Assembly (NCBI GenBank): GCA_002372775.1
Contig: DFIJ01000076.1
Location: 1 to 29,617 of the forward strand
Length of the DNA stretch: 29,617 bases
Direction of reading: 5' to 3'
From: Christensenella sp. UBA3700
Lineage (GTDB): Bacteria > Bacillota > Clostridia > Christensenellales > UBA3700
Position numbers and translations under genes: made by a program. The notes below the pieces were generated by a model. It searched no databases. It saw only the letters and a list, made by a program, of their open reading frames with translations, and had not been told where the DNA came from. Below are positions 14,337-21,860 of the stretch, in pieces; position 1 is the first letter of the stretch, and each line of letters opens with the position of its first letter.

Positions 14337-15574
14337 TGGTAGAGAAACTTCGTAGAAAATATATTTGGATTACAATGGTGGCAGTAGTATGTGTTCTTAC
14401 TATTATTATGGGCTCTGTCATTTTATTCAACTATATTAGAGTTTGCGAAAATGCCGACGAAGTTTTAGATGTTTTAATTCAAAACGATGGAAAATTCGAC
14501 CCAAGAGTTTTAGACATGATAGGAAGAAATCAAGGTATAAGGTTTGGTGGTCTTTCTATGTCTCAAGAAACTCAATTTGAAACTAGATATTTTACTGTTA
14601 GAGTAAACGATGGTTTATATATTACTGATACTACGAATATCAGTGCTGTATCTTCAACGGAAGCTGCAGCTATGGCTAAAGAGGTACTAGATAGTGGTAG
14701 AACAAAAGGCTATAGCAATGGTGTGTATAGATACAAGGTATCTGAAAAAGAAGATGGAACGGTATTAATAATATTTGTTGACTGTACAAGACAATTGGAT
14801 AGTGTTTATAACTTCTTATGGATTTCTGTTTTAGTATCATTTGCTGGAACTATGGGCGTGTTGTGTCTTGTAGCTTTTGTATCAAGAAAAGTGTTTGCTC
14901 CTATTGCTGAGAATATGGAACAACAAAAGAGATTTATAACAGAAGCATCCCATGAATTAAAAACTCCACTTACTATAATTTCTGCCAATAATGAAATTAT
15001 TGAAATGGAGCATGGTGAATCTGAATCAACACATATTATTGCAAGACAAGTAAGCCGTATGACGAGTATGGTTAAAAACCTTACCGCGCTTGCAAGAATT
15101 GATGAAGCTCAATATGCAGGAAAGATAACAACAACAATTAATATATCTAATGTTATTTCTGACCTTGCAGGTGTATTTAGAAATGCGCTAGAGAATAATA
15201 ATAGACAATTTATATGTAATATTATTGATGGCGTAAACATTAAAGCTAATGAAGGTTTAATAAGACAATTAATATCTGTATTATTTGAAAACTCTTCTAA
15301 ATATGCAAAAACAAAAACTGTTTTTGATATGAAGGTGGAGGGTAAGAAATTAATTATGCAAATAGCTAATGATGCTATAGGTGTTAATAGTGGAAACCTT
15401 GATGAATGTTTTGAAAGATTCTATAGATCTCCAGAAACTAGAGCTTCATCTGTAGAAGGTAGTGGAATCGGATTATCTATGGCTAAAGAAATCGTTGAAC
15501 TACATAAGGGCACAATAAAAGCTTTTGGTAGCGGCGATGGAATATTCAATATCGTTGTAGAACTCCCATTATAA
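14336..15574 (+). CDS. Sensor histidine kinase (GTG start)
   Basis: The 412-residue protein has a helix at about 10-30, an extracytoplasmic sensor region of about 125 residues, a second helix at about 157-179 and the kinase core. The phosphorylated His206 lies in EASHELKTPLT, the N box is in VLFENSSKYAKT, and the G2 box is GSGIGLSMAKE. No HAMP domain is evident. The G1 box, usually DxGxG, is eroded (NDAIGV before FERFYR). It starts at GTG 14336 inside the stop of the response regulator gene, so both are made together. The sensor region matches no family I can name. Confidence 0.93.
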   Translation: MVEKLRRKYIWITMVAVVCVLTIIMGSVILFNYIRVCENADEVLDVLIQNDGKFDPRVLDMIGRNQGIRFGGLSMSQETQFETRYFTVRVNDGLYITDTTNISAVSSTEAAAMAKEVLDSGRTKGYSNGVYRYKVSEKEDGTVLIIFVDCTRQLDSVYNFLWISVLVSFAGTMGVLCLVAFVSRKVFAPIAENMEQQKRFITEASHELKTPLTIISANNEIIEMEHGESESTHIIARQVSRMTSMVKNLTALARIDEAQYAGKITTTINISNVISDLAGVFRNALENNNRQFICNIIDGVNIKANEGLIRQLISVLFENSSKYAKTKTVFDMKVEGKKLIMQIANDAIGVNSGNLDECFERFYRSPETRASSVEGSGIGLSMAKEIVELHKGTIKAFGSGDGIFNIVVELPL

Positions 15575-15591
15575 TATTTTTAATTTGAATC

Positions 15592-15645
15592 TTTAAGTAA
15601 ACTTTAGGGACAACTTAGGTTGTCCTTAGTTTTATTTTTTACAAT
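15592..15645 (+). promoter_or_regulatory. Putative regulator-binding array and promoter of the polyphosphate operon
   Basis: Four six-mers spaced exactly 11 bp: TTTAAG (15592), TTTAGG (15603), CTTAGG (15614), CTTAGT (15625). A 9-bp gap then leads to TACAAT (15640-15645), the same gap as at the response regulator promoter. The first 16 bp agree at 15 positions with 13611-13626. This predicts that the response regulator directly activates the VTC operon. Confidence 0.65.
15607..15640 (+). terminator. Terminator of the kinase gene, embedded in the next operator
   Basis: GGACAAC (15608-15614) and GTTGTCC (15619-15625) form a perfect 7-bp stem with loop TTAG, followed by TTAGTTTTATTTTTT. It overlaps three of the four phased repeats described at 15592-15645. 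Confidence 0.75.
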
Positions 15646-15669
15646 AAAAGTGTAAGGAGGGGAAGATAG

Positions 15670-16368
15670 ATGACAAGCCTAGTTTTTAAGAGAGTTGAAT
15701 ATAAGTATTTATTAAACCATGATGAATATTTAAATATGCTTAGTTATGTCAAGGAGCATATGAAGGAAGATAGATTTGGAGAGAGTACTATCCAATCTTT
15801 ATATTACGACACTCCAGATTATCTACTAATTAGAAGATCTCTTGAAAAACCAGTTTATAAAGAAAAACTAAGGCTTAGAAGTTACAACTTAGCAAATGAG
15901 AGTTCTAGTGTGTTTTTAGAAATTAAAAAGAAATCTCAAGGGGTGGTTTATAAGCGTAGGATTACCCTAAAAGAGAATGAAGCAGTTGCCTTTATGCAAG
16001 GAGACGAAAAGCTACCTAGTTCTCAAATAGCAAATGAAATCAGCTATTTTAAAAAGTATTACGGAATGCTAAGACCAGCTATGCTTCTCCTCTATGATAG
16101 ATCAGCCTTCTTTGAAGAGGGAACAGATTTAAGAATTACATTTGATAGAAATATCCGATATAGAAATAAAGATTTAAATTTACATACATCGCTTGATGGA
16201 ATCCCATTATTTGATAATGGCGAGGTGATGGTAGAGATAAAAGCAACGGGAGCTTTCCCAATGTGGCTTGTAGATTATTTATCTAAGAATAAAATAAGAA
16301 AAACATCATTCTCAAAATATGGAACAGCATATACACGAGAATATAAGAAACAAAAATTAGTAGCTTAA
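15670..16368 (+). CDS. VTC-domain polyphosphate polymerase
   Basis: The 232-residue protein is a stand-alone VTC catalytic domain of the CYTH/triphosphate-tunnel class, which makes polyphosphate from ATP. Visible tunnel-lining motifs are FKRVEYKYLL at the start, QSLYYDTPDY, KEKLRLRSY (alternating basic residues), EIKKKSQGVVYKRR, LYDRSAF, DRNIRYR and the late EIKATG, then SFSKYG near the end. Length is normal for bacterial forms. GGAGGGGAAG precedes the ATG. Together with the DUF4956 protein encoded next it forms a recurring bacterial pair; the product may be cytoplasmic or membrane-linked polyphosphate. Confidence 0.9.
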   Translation: MTSLVFKRVEYKYLLNHDEYLNMLSYVKEHMKEDRFGESTIQSLYYDTPDYLLIRRSLEKPVYKEKLRLRSYNLANESSSVFLEIKKKSQGVVYKRRITLKENEAVAFMQGDEKLPSSQIANEISYFKKYYGMLRPAMLLLYDRSAFFEEGTDLRITFDRNIRYRNKDLNLHTSLDGIPLFDNGEVMVEIKATGAFPMWLVDYLSKNKIRKTSFSKYGTAYTREYKKQKLVA

Positions 16369-16406
16369 AAATCAATACAACTAAAAAAAATAGGAGGCAA
16401 TTAACA

Positions 16407-17081
16407 ATGTTTGAAACAATTTTTAGTGATGGAACAATGACAACAACACAATTTTTAATCGTTATGGGAGTATCTTTAGTGGCGGGCATTGCGTTTGCCT
16501 TCATGACTTACTTTAAGTCAAATTCAACAAAGAGTTTCTATATAACAACAGCATTAATGCCACTTGCCGTAGCAGTAGTAATCGCTTTAGTTAATGGCAA
16601 TATAGGAGCTGGTGTTGCTGTAGCTGGTGCGTTCTCTTTGATTAGATTTAGATCAGCACCTGGAACTGCTAAAGAGATTATTACAATATTTATTTCAATG
16701 GCAGCAGGTATTGCATTTGGTATGGGATATGTTGGCTATGGACTAGTAGTTCTTTTAGTAACAGGACTTGTACTAATGGCATTAAACTATTTCAATTTCT
16801 GGGATAAAGATAATAAAGCAAATCACTTAAAGTTGAAGATTACAATTCCTGAAGATTTGAATTATATGGAAGTGTTCTCAGACTTAATGGAAGAATATAC
16901 ATTAAAGCATGAGTTAATTAAAGTTAAGACAACAAATATGGGATCAATGTTCAGATTGAATTATGACATTATCATTAAGAATTTAAATAAAGAAAAAGAA
17001 CTTATAGATGCAATTAGATGTCGTAATGGAAATTTAGAAGTATCTATGGTGAGAGCAGACATTGAGGATGTTGAACTATAA
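16407..17081 (+). CDS. DUF4956 membrane protein (partner of VTC polymerase)
   Basis: The 224-residue protein has four to five helices in residues 14-132 and a cytosolic alpha/beta tail from about 140 to the end. The segment GAFSLIRFRSAPGTAKEI between helices is the most distinctive DUF4956 signature. Its gene regularly sits beside VTC polymerase genes in Bacillota and Actinobacteria, so a role in anchoring the polymerase or moving its product through the membrane is plausible but not established. TAGGAGG lies 11 bp before the ATG, and the next gene begins 15 bp after its stop. Confidence 0.88.
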   Translation: MFETIFSDGTMTTTQFLIVMGVSLVAGIAFAFMTYFKSNSTKSFYITTALMPLAVAVVIALVNGNIGAGVAVAGAFSLIRFRSAPGTAKEIITIFISMAAGIAFGMGYVGYGLVVLLVTGLVLMALNYFNFWDKDNKANHLKLKITIPEDLNYMEVFSDLMEEYTLKHELIKVKTTNMGSMFRLNYDIIIKNLNKEKELIDAIRCRNGNLEVSMVRADIEDVEL

Positions 17082-17096
17082 AAGGGGGATTAGTGT

Positions 17097-18875
17097 ATGA
17101 ATAAGGTTAATAAGAAATTAATACTTGCAATTATATCGATTATTGTTATTTCAATAATGGTTATATCAATTGTGGCTTGCGATAAAGAATTAACAAACAG
17201 TGATTCAAATAATCAAAATAGTAATACTTCAGCAACAATTACTGTTCCAAGTGCAGATAATATGTTTACTGAAAAAGACTTAGAAGAAGAGGTTGATTTA
17301 GAAGAAGCAGCAACTATTACATTATCTAATAATTCAATTTCATCTTCATCAAGTTCAGTTTCTATCTCTGGCAGTACAGCAACTATAACAAAAGCTGGAA
17401 CATATACAATATCAGGAACATTAAATGATGGATATATTGTTGTTGATGCAAAAGATGAGAAAGTTACATTAGTTCTTCAAAATGCAGATATTACATCTTC
17501 AACATTTGCTGGATTATACATAAAGGATGCAGAAAAAGTATTTTTAGTATTACAAGGAACAAATTCAATAACAACAACAGCATCTACATTTACTCAAATA
17601 GATGATGCAAAAGTTGATGGAGCATTATTCTCTTCAGATGATATATGCATAAAAGGCGATGGTTCTTTAACTATTAGTTCTACAAAACATGGTATCGTTG
17701 CAAAGGATGATTTAAAACTTATAAGCGGATCTGTCTCTATTACAGCTAAGAGTAAAGGAATTGATGCAAATGATAGCTTTAGAATGGCTGGTGGTAATTT
17801 AGTAATCACATCAGGTAAAGATGGTATCCATGTAGAAAATGAAGACGATTCAGAATTAGGATACATTTATATTGAAAATGGCAGTATAGATATAACATCA
17901 GGAGAAGATGGCATTTCTGCATCAGCTACTCTTCAAATTATTGATGGTGAGATTCAAATCAAAGCAGGCGGCGGTAGCAATTATTCCTCATCTACTACAG
18001 ATTCTCTAAAGGGAATAAAGGCTTCAGGGGATATGGTAATCTCTGGTGGAGAGATTAATATAAATACTGCTGATGATTCAATTCATTCGAATGGTTCAAT
18101 TTCAATCTCTAACGCAACACTAACATTATCTTCTGGCGATGATGGTGTACATGCAGATTCATCACTAATTGTGAATAGCGGAACACTTGTTGTTACAAAA
18201 TGTTATGAAGGTTTAGAAGGATATAACATCGCTGTTAAAGGTGGAGATATAGATATAACTTCTTCAGATGATGGATTTAATGCAGCAGGTGGTGGCGACT
18301 CCTCTAATGGCGGAGGAATGTTCGGCGGAGATCAATTCTCAAGAACAACAACATCAACAGACGTGTTTATTAATATCTCAGGTGGCACTATAAAAGTATG
18401 TGCTAATGGTGATGGAATAGATTCAAACGGTTCTATAACAATCTCTGGTGGTTATATTTATATCCAAGGTCCAGCAAGTGATGGAAACCAAGCTGTCGAT
18501 TGGGAATCATCAGGAACAATTACAGGCGGATATTTAATAGCTTTAGGATATTCAGGTATGGCAAATAATTTCACATCTGCATCTCAAGGTTCTATTTTAT
18601 ACACATTATCTTCTTATGCTTCAAGTGGAACTGTAGTATCTATGAAAGATTCTAGCGGCAATACATTATCTAATATGAGTATGACTTCATCTAAGCAATT
18701 CAATTCAATATTAATATCTTCACCTGATATGCAAAGTGGTAGTTCATATACATTAGATATAGGTGGAACAAGTTACTCTATAACATTATCTTCAAATACA
18801 TATTCTAATGGTGGTAATTCAATGTCAGGCGGCCCAGGCGGTGGCGGAATGACAAGACCAGGTGGAATGAGATAA
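17097..18875 (+). CDS. Surface lipoprotein with beta-helix carbohydrate-binding repeats (DUF4353/Cthe_2159-like)
   Basis: The 592-residue precursor has a signal peptide ending in a lipobox with Cys28 (SIVAC), so it should be lipid-anchored outside the cell. The mature part is Ser/Thr/Gly/Asp-rich with repeated turns such as GKDGIH, GEDGIS, GDDGVH, SDDGFN and GDGIDS at regular distances, as in a right-handed beta-helix. This matches the Cthe_2159 family, described as binding cellulose and acidic sugars and carrying calcium. The C-terminus is glycine-rich (SGGPGGGGMTRPGGMR). Such genes commonly accompany VTC/DUF4956 and CotH genes; no CotH gene is seen here. GGGGGAT precedes the ATG. Confidence 0.85.
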   Translation: MNKVNKKLILAIISIIVISIMVISIVACDKELTNSDSNNQNSNTSATITVPSADNMFTEKDLEEEVDLEEAATITLSNNSISSSSSSVSISGSTATITKAGTYTISGTLNDGYIVVDAKDEKVTLVLQNADITSSTFAGLYIKDAEKVFLVLQGTNSITTTASTFTQIDDAKVDGALFSSDDICIKGDGSLTISSTKHGIVAKDDLKLISGSVSITAKSKGIDANDSFRMAGGNLVITSGKDGIHVENEDDSELGYIYIENGSIDITSGEDGISASATLQIIDGEIQIKAGGGSNYSSSTTDSLKGIKASGDMVISGGEININTADDSIHSNGSISISNATLTLSSGDDGVHADSSLIVNSGTLVVTKCYEGLEGYNIAVKGGDIDITSSDDGFNAAGGGDSSNGGGMFGGDQFSRTTTSTDVFINISGGTIKVCANGDGIDSNGSITISGGYIYIQGPASDGNQAVDWESSGTITGGYLIALGYSGMANNFTSASQGSILYTLSSYASSGTVVSMKDSSGNTLSNMSMTSSKQFNSILISSPDMQSGSSYTLDIGGTSYSITLSSNTYSNGGNSMSGGPGGGGMTRPGGMR

Positions 18876-18895
18876 AAAGCAATATAGATTATAAA

Positions 18896-18933
18896 GGCCA
18901 CAATGTGAAAGCTTTGTGGCATTTTGTTTGTTT
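18896..18933 (+). terminator. Terminator of the polyphosphate operon
   Basis: GCCACAA (18897-18903) pairs with TTGTGGC (18914-18920), followed by ATTTTGTTTGTTT. Confidence 0.75.
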
Positions 18934-18959
18934 AATATATAACACAAATGTGTTATTAT
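18928..18959 (+). promoter_or_regulatory. Promoter with palindromic operator before the M18 aminopeptidase gene
   Basis: ATAACACA (18939-18946) and TGTGTTAT (18949-18956) form a perfect 8-bp inverted repeat with 2-bp centre. A possible promoter TTGTTT (18928-18933)-N17-TGTTAT (18951-18956) overlaps it, as would a -10 TATTAT at 18954-18959. A dimeric repressor site is likely; I cannot name the regulator. Confidence 0.5.
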
Positions 18960-18989
18960 TGTTATTGATAAATTATTAGGAGGCGTTTT

Positions 18990-20357
18990 ATGTACGCAAA
19001 AAATGCATGGGAGGCTTATTCAAAAGCTGAATTAAAAGAAGTTATGAATTTTGCTGACGATTACAAGGAATTCTTATCTAAGGGTAAGACAGAAAGAGAA
19101 TGTGTAAAACTTGCAATCGAAATGGCAAAGGCAAATGGATTTGAAGATATTAATAACTGTATGAAATTATCTCAAGGAGATAAGGTTTACATTACAAACA
19201 AAGGAAAGAACATTGCTTTAGTTGTTATTGGTAAGAATCCAATTGAAAAGGGTGTTAGAGTTCTTGGTGCTCATATTGATTCTCCAAGAATGGACTTAAA
19301 ACAAAATCCATTATATGAAAAAGATGGCTTTGCTCTTTTAGATACACACTATTATGGTGGTATTAAAAAATATCAATGGGTAACAATACCTCTTGCTTTA
19401 TATGGTGTAGTATGCAAAAAGGATGGAACTAATGTTACTGTTAACATTGGTGATGATCCTAAAGACCCAGTATTTGGTATTTCAGATTTACTAATTCACC
19501 TTGCTCAAGATCAAATGACAAAAACAGCAACTAAAGTTGTTGAGGGTGAAAATTTAGATGTTACAGTTGGTTCTATTCCTCTAAAGGGTGAAGATGGAGA
19601 TGCTGTAAAAGCAAATGTATTAAAATTACTAAAGAAGAAATATGATATCGAAGAAGAAGATTTCCTATCTGCTGAGATTGAAGTTGTTCCAGCAGGTAAT
19701 GCAAGAGATTATGGTTTTGATAGAAGTATGATTGCAGGATATGGCCATGATGATAGAAGCTGTGCTTATTCATCAGCAAGAGCTTTAATTGACCAAGGCG
19801 AGTGCGACTATACAACAATTGCTGTTCTTGTAGATAAAGAAGAAATTGGTTCAGTTGGTGCAACTGGTGCTCAATCTAAGTGGTTTGAAAATACTATTGC
19901 AGAATTAATTAACTTAACAGATATATATTCTGATTTGAAATTAAGACATGCAATGGAAAATACAAAGATGTTATCTTCTGATGTTTCTGCAGGGGTAGAT
20001 CCATTATATGAGAGTGTATCAGATAAGAAGAATGGTGCATTTCTAGGTAATGGTATTTGCTTTAACAAATATACTGGTGCTCGTGGCAAGAGTGGATGTA
20101 ATGATGCTATGCCAGAATATTTTGCTAAGATAAGACAAATTCTTGATGATAATAATTGTTATTTCCAAACTGCAGAACTTGGTAAAGTTGACCAAGGTGG
20201 CGGTGGCACAATCGCATATATTTTAGGTAATTATAATATGAATGTTATTGATGCTGGTATCGCTGTATTAAACATGCATGCACCTATGGAAATCATTTCA
20301 AAAGCTGATTTATATGAGGCATACAAATCATATAAAGTATTCTTGAAAGACGTGTAA
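18990..20357 (+). CDS. M18-family aminopeptidase
   Basis: A full-length, 455-residue zinc metallopeptidase of family M18 (aspartyl aminopeptidase type). Metal and catalytic motifs are present in order: GAHIDSPR (His95, Asp97), GHDDR (252-256), DKEEIGS (Glu284-Glu285), SSDVSAGVDP and NMHAPMEI near the C-terminus. It removes N-terminal residues, in the best-known relatives acidic ones, from peptides in the cytoplasm; relatives form large dodecameric tetrahedra. AGGAGGCG lies 5 bp before the ATG. The gene is alone, with its own operator-promoter and terminator. Confidence 0.93.
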   Translation: MYAKNAWEAYSKAELKEVMNFADDYKEFLSKGKTERECVKLAIEMAKANGFEDINNCMKLSQGDKVYITNKGKNIALVVIGKNPIEKGVRVLGAHIDSPRMDLKQNPLYEKDGFALLDTHYYGGIKKYQWVTIPLALYGVVCKKDGTNVTVNIGDDPKDPVFGISDLLIHLAQDQMTKTATKVVEGENLDVTVGSIPLKGEDGDAVKANVLKLLKKKYDIEEEDFLSAEIEVVPAGNARDYGFDRSMIAGYGHDDRSCAYSSARALIDQGECDYTTIAVLVDKEEIGSVGATGAQSKWFENTIAELINLTDIYSDLKLRHAMENTKMLSSDVSAGVDPLYESVSDKKNGAFLGNGICFNKYTGARGKSGCNDAMPEYFAKIRQILDDNNCYFQTAELGKVDQGGGGTIAYILGNYNMNVIDAGIAVLNMHAPMEIISKADLYEAYKSYKVFLKDV

Positions 20358-20378
20358 AATCCGCACATTTGAGACATT

Positions 20379-20414
20379 GCCTGGCTGATAAAAATTGGCC
20401 AGGCTTATTTTTTG
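20379..20414 (+). terminator. Terminator of the aminopeptidase gene
   Basis: GCCTGGC (20379-20385) pairs with GCCAGGC (20398-20404), followed by TTATTTTTTT. Confidence 0.88.
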
Positions 20415-20444
20415 CCAAACGATGTCATTTTTTTGCCAAACAAT
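20408..20444. repeat. Direct repeat TTTTTTGCCAAACRAT, 21 bp apart
   Basis: Two 16-bp copies at 20408-20423 and 20429-20444 differ at one base. The offset of 21 bp is two helical turns. The first copy overlaps the T-run of the preceding terminator. No gene follows on the plus strand before the terminator at 20531, so the role is unclear. Confidence 0.65.
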
Positions 20445-20530
20445 ATCTATGGTAAAAATTTTCTAATAGTATTAAGGCACGGAGATATGATAAGGGGAAA
20501 ACTAGAAATCTTAGTGGGTGAGTTTTATTT

Positions 20531-20564
20531 AAACAAGGAGCCGTTTAATCACGGCTCCTTGTTT
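20531..20564. terminator. Bidirectional terminator, 14-bp perfect stem
   Basis: AAACAAGGAGCCGT (20531-20544) and ACGGCTCCTTGTTT (20551-20564) pair perfectly around the loop TTAATC. It lies just beyond the stop of the minus-strand methyltransferase gene and serves it; on the plus strand it could end any transcript starting in 20415-20530, where I see no gene. Confidence 0.85.
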
Positions 20565-20570
20565 ATTTAT

Positions 20571-21737
20571 TTACATTATTTGTAATACGAAAAATTTTAA
20601 ATATTGCGTTTCATCCGCACATAGAAGTGAAGGGTGATCTGGCGATTGAGATTTGATTTCAACGCATCTTACAATTCTGCCAGATTCTCTTGCAGCTTCA
20701 ATTAACATTTTTTCAAATAGAGGGAATGTCATATAGTGAGAACAAGATGATGTAACTAAAAAGCCACCTTTGTTTACTAATTTAATTCCTAAGATATTTA
20801 TATCTTTATATCCTCTATAAGCATCTTTTACTTCATTTGCTGATTTACAAAAAGCAGGTGGGTCTAAGACAACAACATCCCATTTTTTGCCATCTCTTTT
20901 ATAGTTTCTTAGTAATGCAAATACATCGCCGCATTCTGTTTTAACATTCTTGTATCCGTTTAATTCAATATTTCTTTCTACGTTCTTTAATGCAAGTTCA
21001 GATATATCTACAGATGTTACTTCTTTTGCATTAATAGCAGCATTCATAGAGAAGCCGCCGCTGTTACAGAAACAATCTAATACGGTCTTGTCTTTTGTAT
21101 ATCTTCTTAAAGCAAAACGGTTTTCTTTTTGATCTAGGAAGTAACCTGTCTTTTGACCATGCTTAACGTCTACAGACATTTTAACGCCATTTTCTTCAAT
21201 GATGATTTCATCATCAACTGTGCCATATAAAACGCCGCAACTTTCAGGTAAACCTTCCTTGTCTCTAACAGATGCATCTGATCTTTCATAAATGCCTTTT
21301 GGATTAAATAATTCAACTAAGCATTCAACTAACATTTTCTTTCTTTGATCGATACCTAAAGATAAGCATTGCATAACTAAAGTATCTGCATACTTATCTA
21401 TGATAAGAGCAGGTAAATTATCTGCTTCTGCAAATACCATTCTATAGCAGTTATCATAACCTAGAGTTTTTCTGTATTCATTAGCTTCTTGTAATCTCTT
21501 CATATAGAATTCTTTAGTATCTTCTTGATTATCTCTAATGAATACTCTTACTAATATTTTTGATAGGTGATTAATATATCCTTTTCCGATATATCTTCCA
21601 TCAAAAGAATAAACTGTAGCTAGTGAGCCGTTTTTGTCTTTTCCGACAATCTTATTAACTTCATTTGCATAAACCCAACTATGGCCAGCAACTATTCTTT
21701 TTTCTTCACCTTTTTTTAAATAAACTTCGTATGCCAT
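20571..21737 (-). CDS. RlmI-family 23S rRNA (cytosine-C5) methyltransferase
   Basis: The protein begins with a PUA RNA-binding domain (1 to about 75, with GHSWVYANEV), then a THUMP-less linker region and a SAM-dependent methyltransferase domain: DQKENR at 202-207, VLDCFCNSGGF at 219-229, DPPAF at 292-296 and the late SSCSHYM with the likely catalytic cysteine. This is the RlmI/YwbD layout; RlmI of E. coli makes m5C1962 in 23S rRNA. The frame runs 15 codons further upstream to 21782, but the ATG at 21737, with CGAGGTAC before it and MAYEVYLKKGEE as family-like start, is preferred, giving 388 residues. Divergent from the CobW-type gene. Confidence 0.88.
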   Translation of the reverse strand: MAYEVYLKKGEEKRIVAGHSWVYANEVNKIVGKDKNGSLATVYSFDGRYIGKGYINHLSKILVRVFIRDNQEDTKEFYMKRLQEANEYRKTLGYDNCYRMVFAEADNLPALIIDKYADTLVMQCLSLGIDQRKKMLVECLVELFNPKGIYERSDASVRDKEGLPESCGVLYGTVDDEIIIEENGVKMSVDVKHGQKTGYFLDQKENRFALRRYTKDKTVLDCFCNSGGFSMNAAINAKEVTSVDISELALKNVERNIELNGYKNVKTECGDVFALLRNYKRDGKKWDVVVLDPPAFCKSANEVKDAYRGYKDINILGIKLVNKGGFLVTSSCSHYMTFPLFEKMLIEAARESGRIVRCVEIKSQSPDHPSLLCADETQYLKFFVLQIM

Positions 21738-21860
21738 TTTGTACCTCGGTGATATGATAACACACAAATTATACATAAGCATACCGAAATATTGTGTATC
21801 GAAAATATAATAATGTGCTAAAATATATACGCGTAATTAATAGAAGGAGGATTTTATACT

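Noticed and set aside
20487..20585. Possible 32-codon gene starting at ATG 20487
   Set aside because: It reads straight through a perfect 14-bp terminator stem, its GGAG is too close to the ATG, and the peptide shows no recognisable feature.
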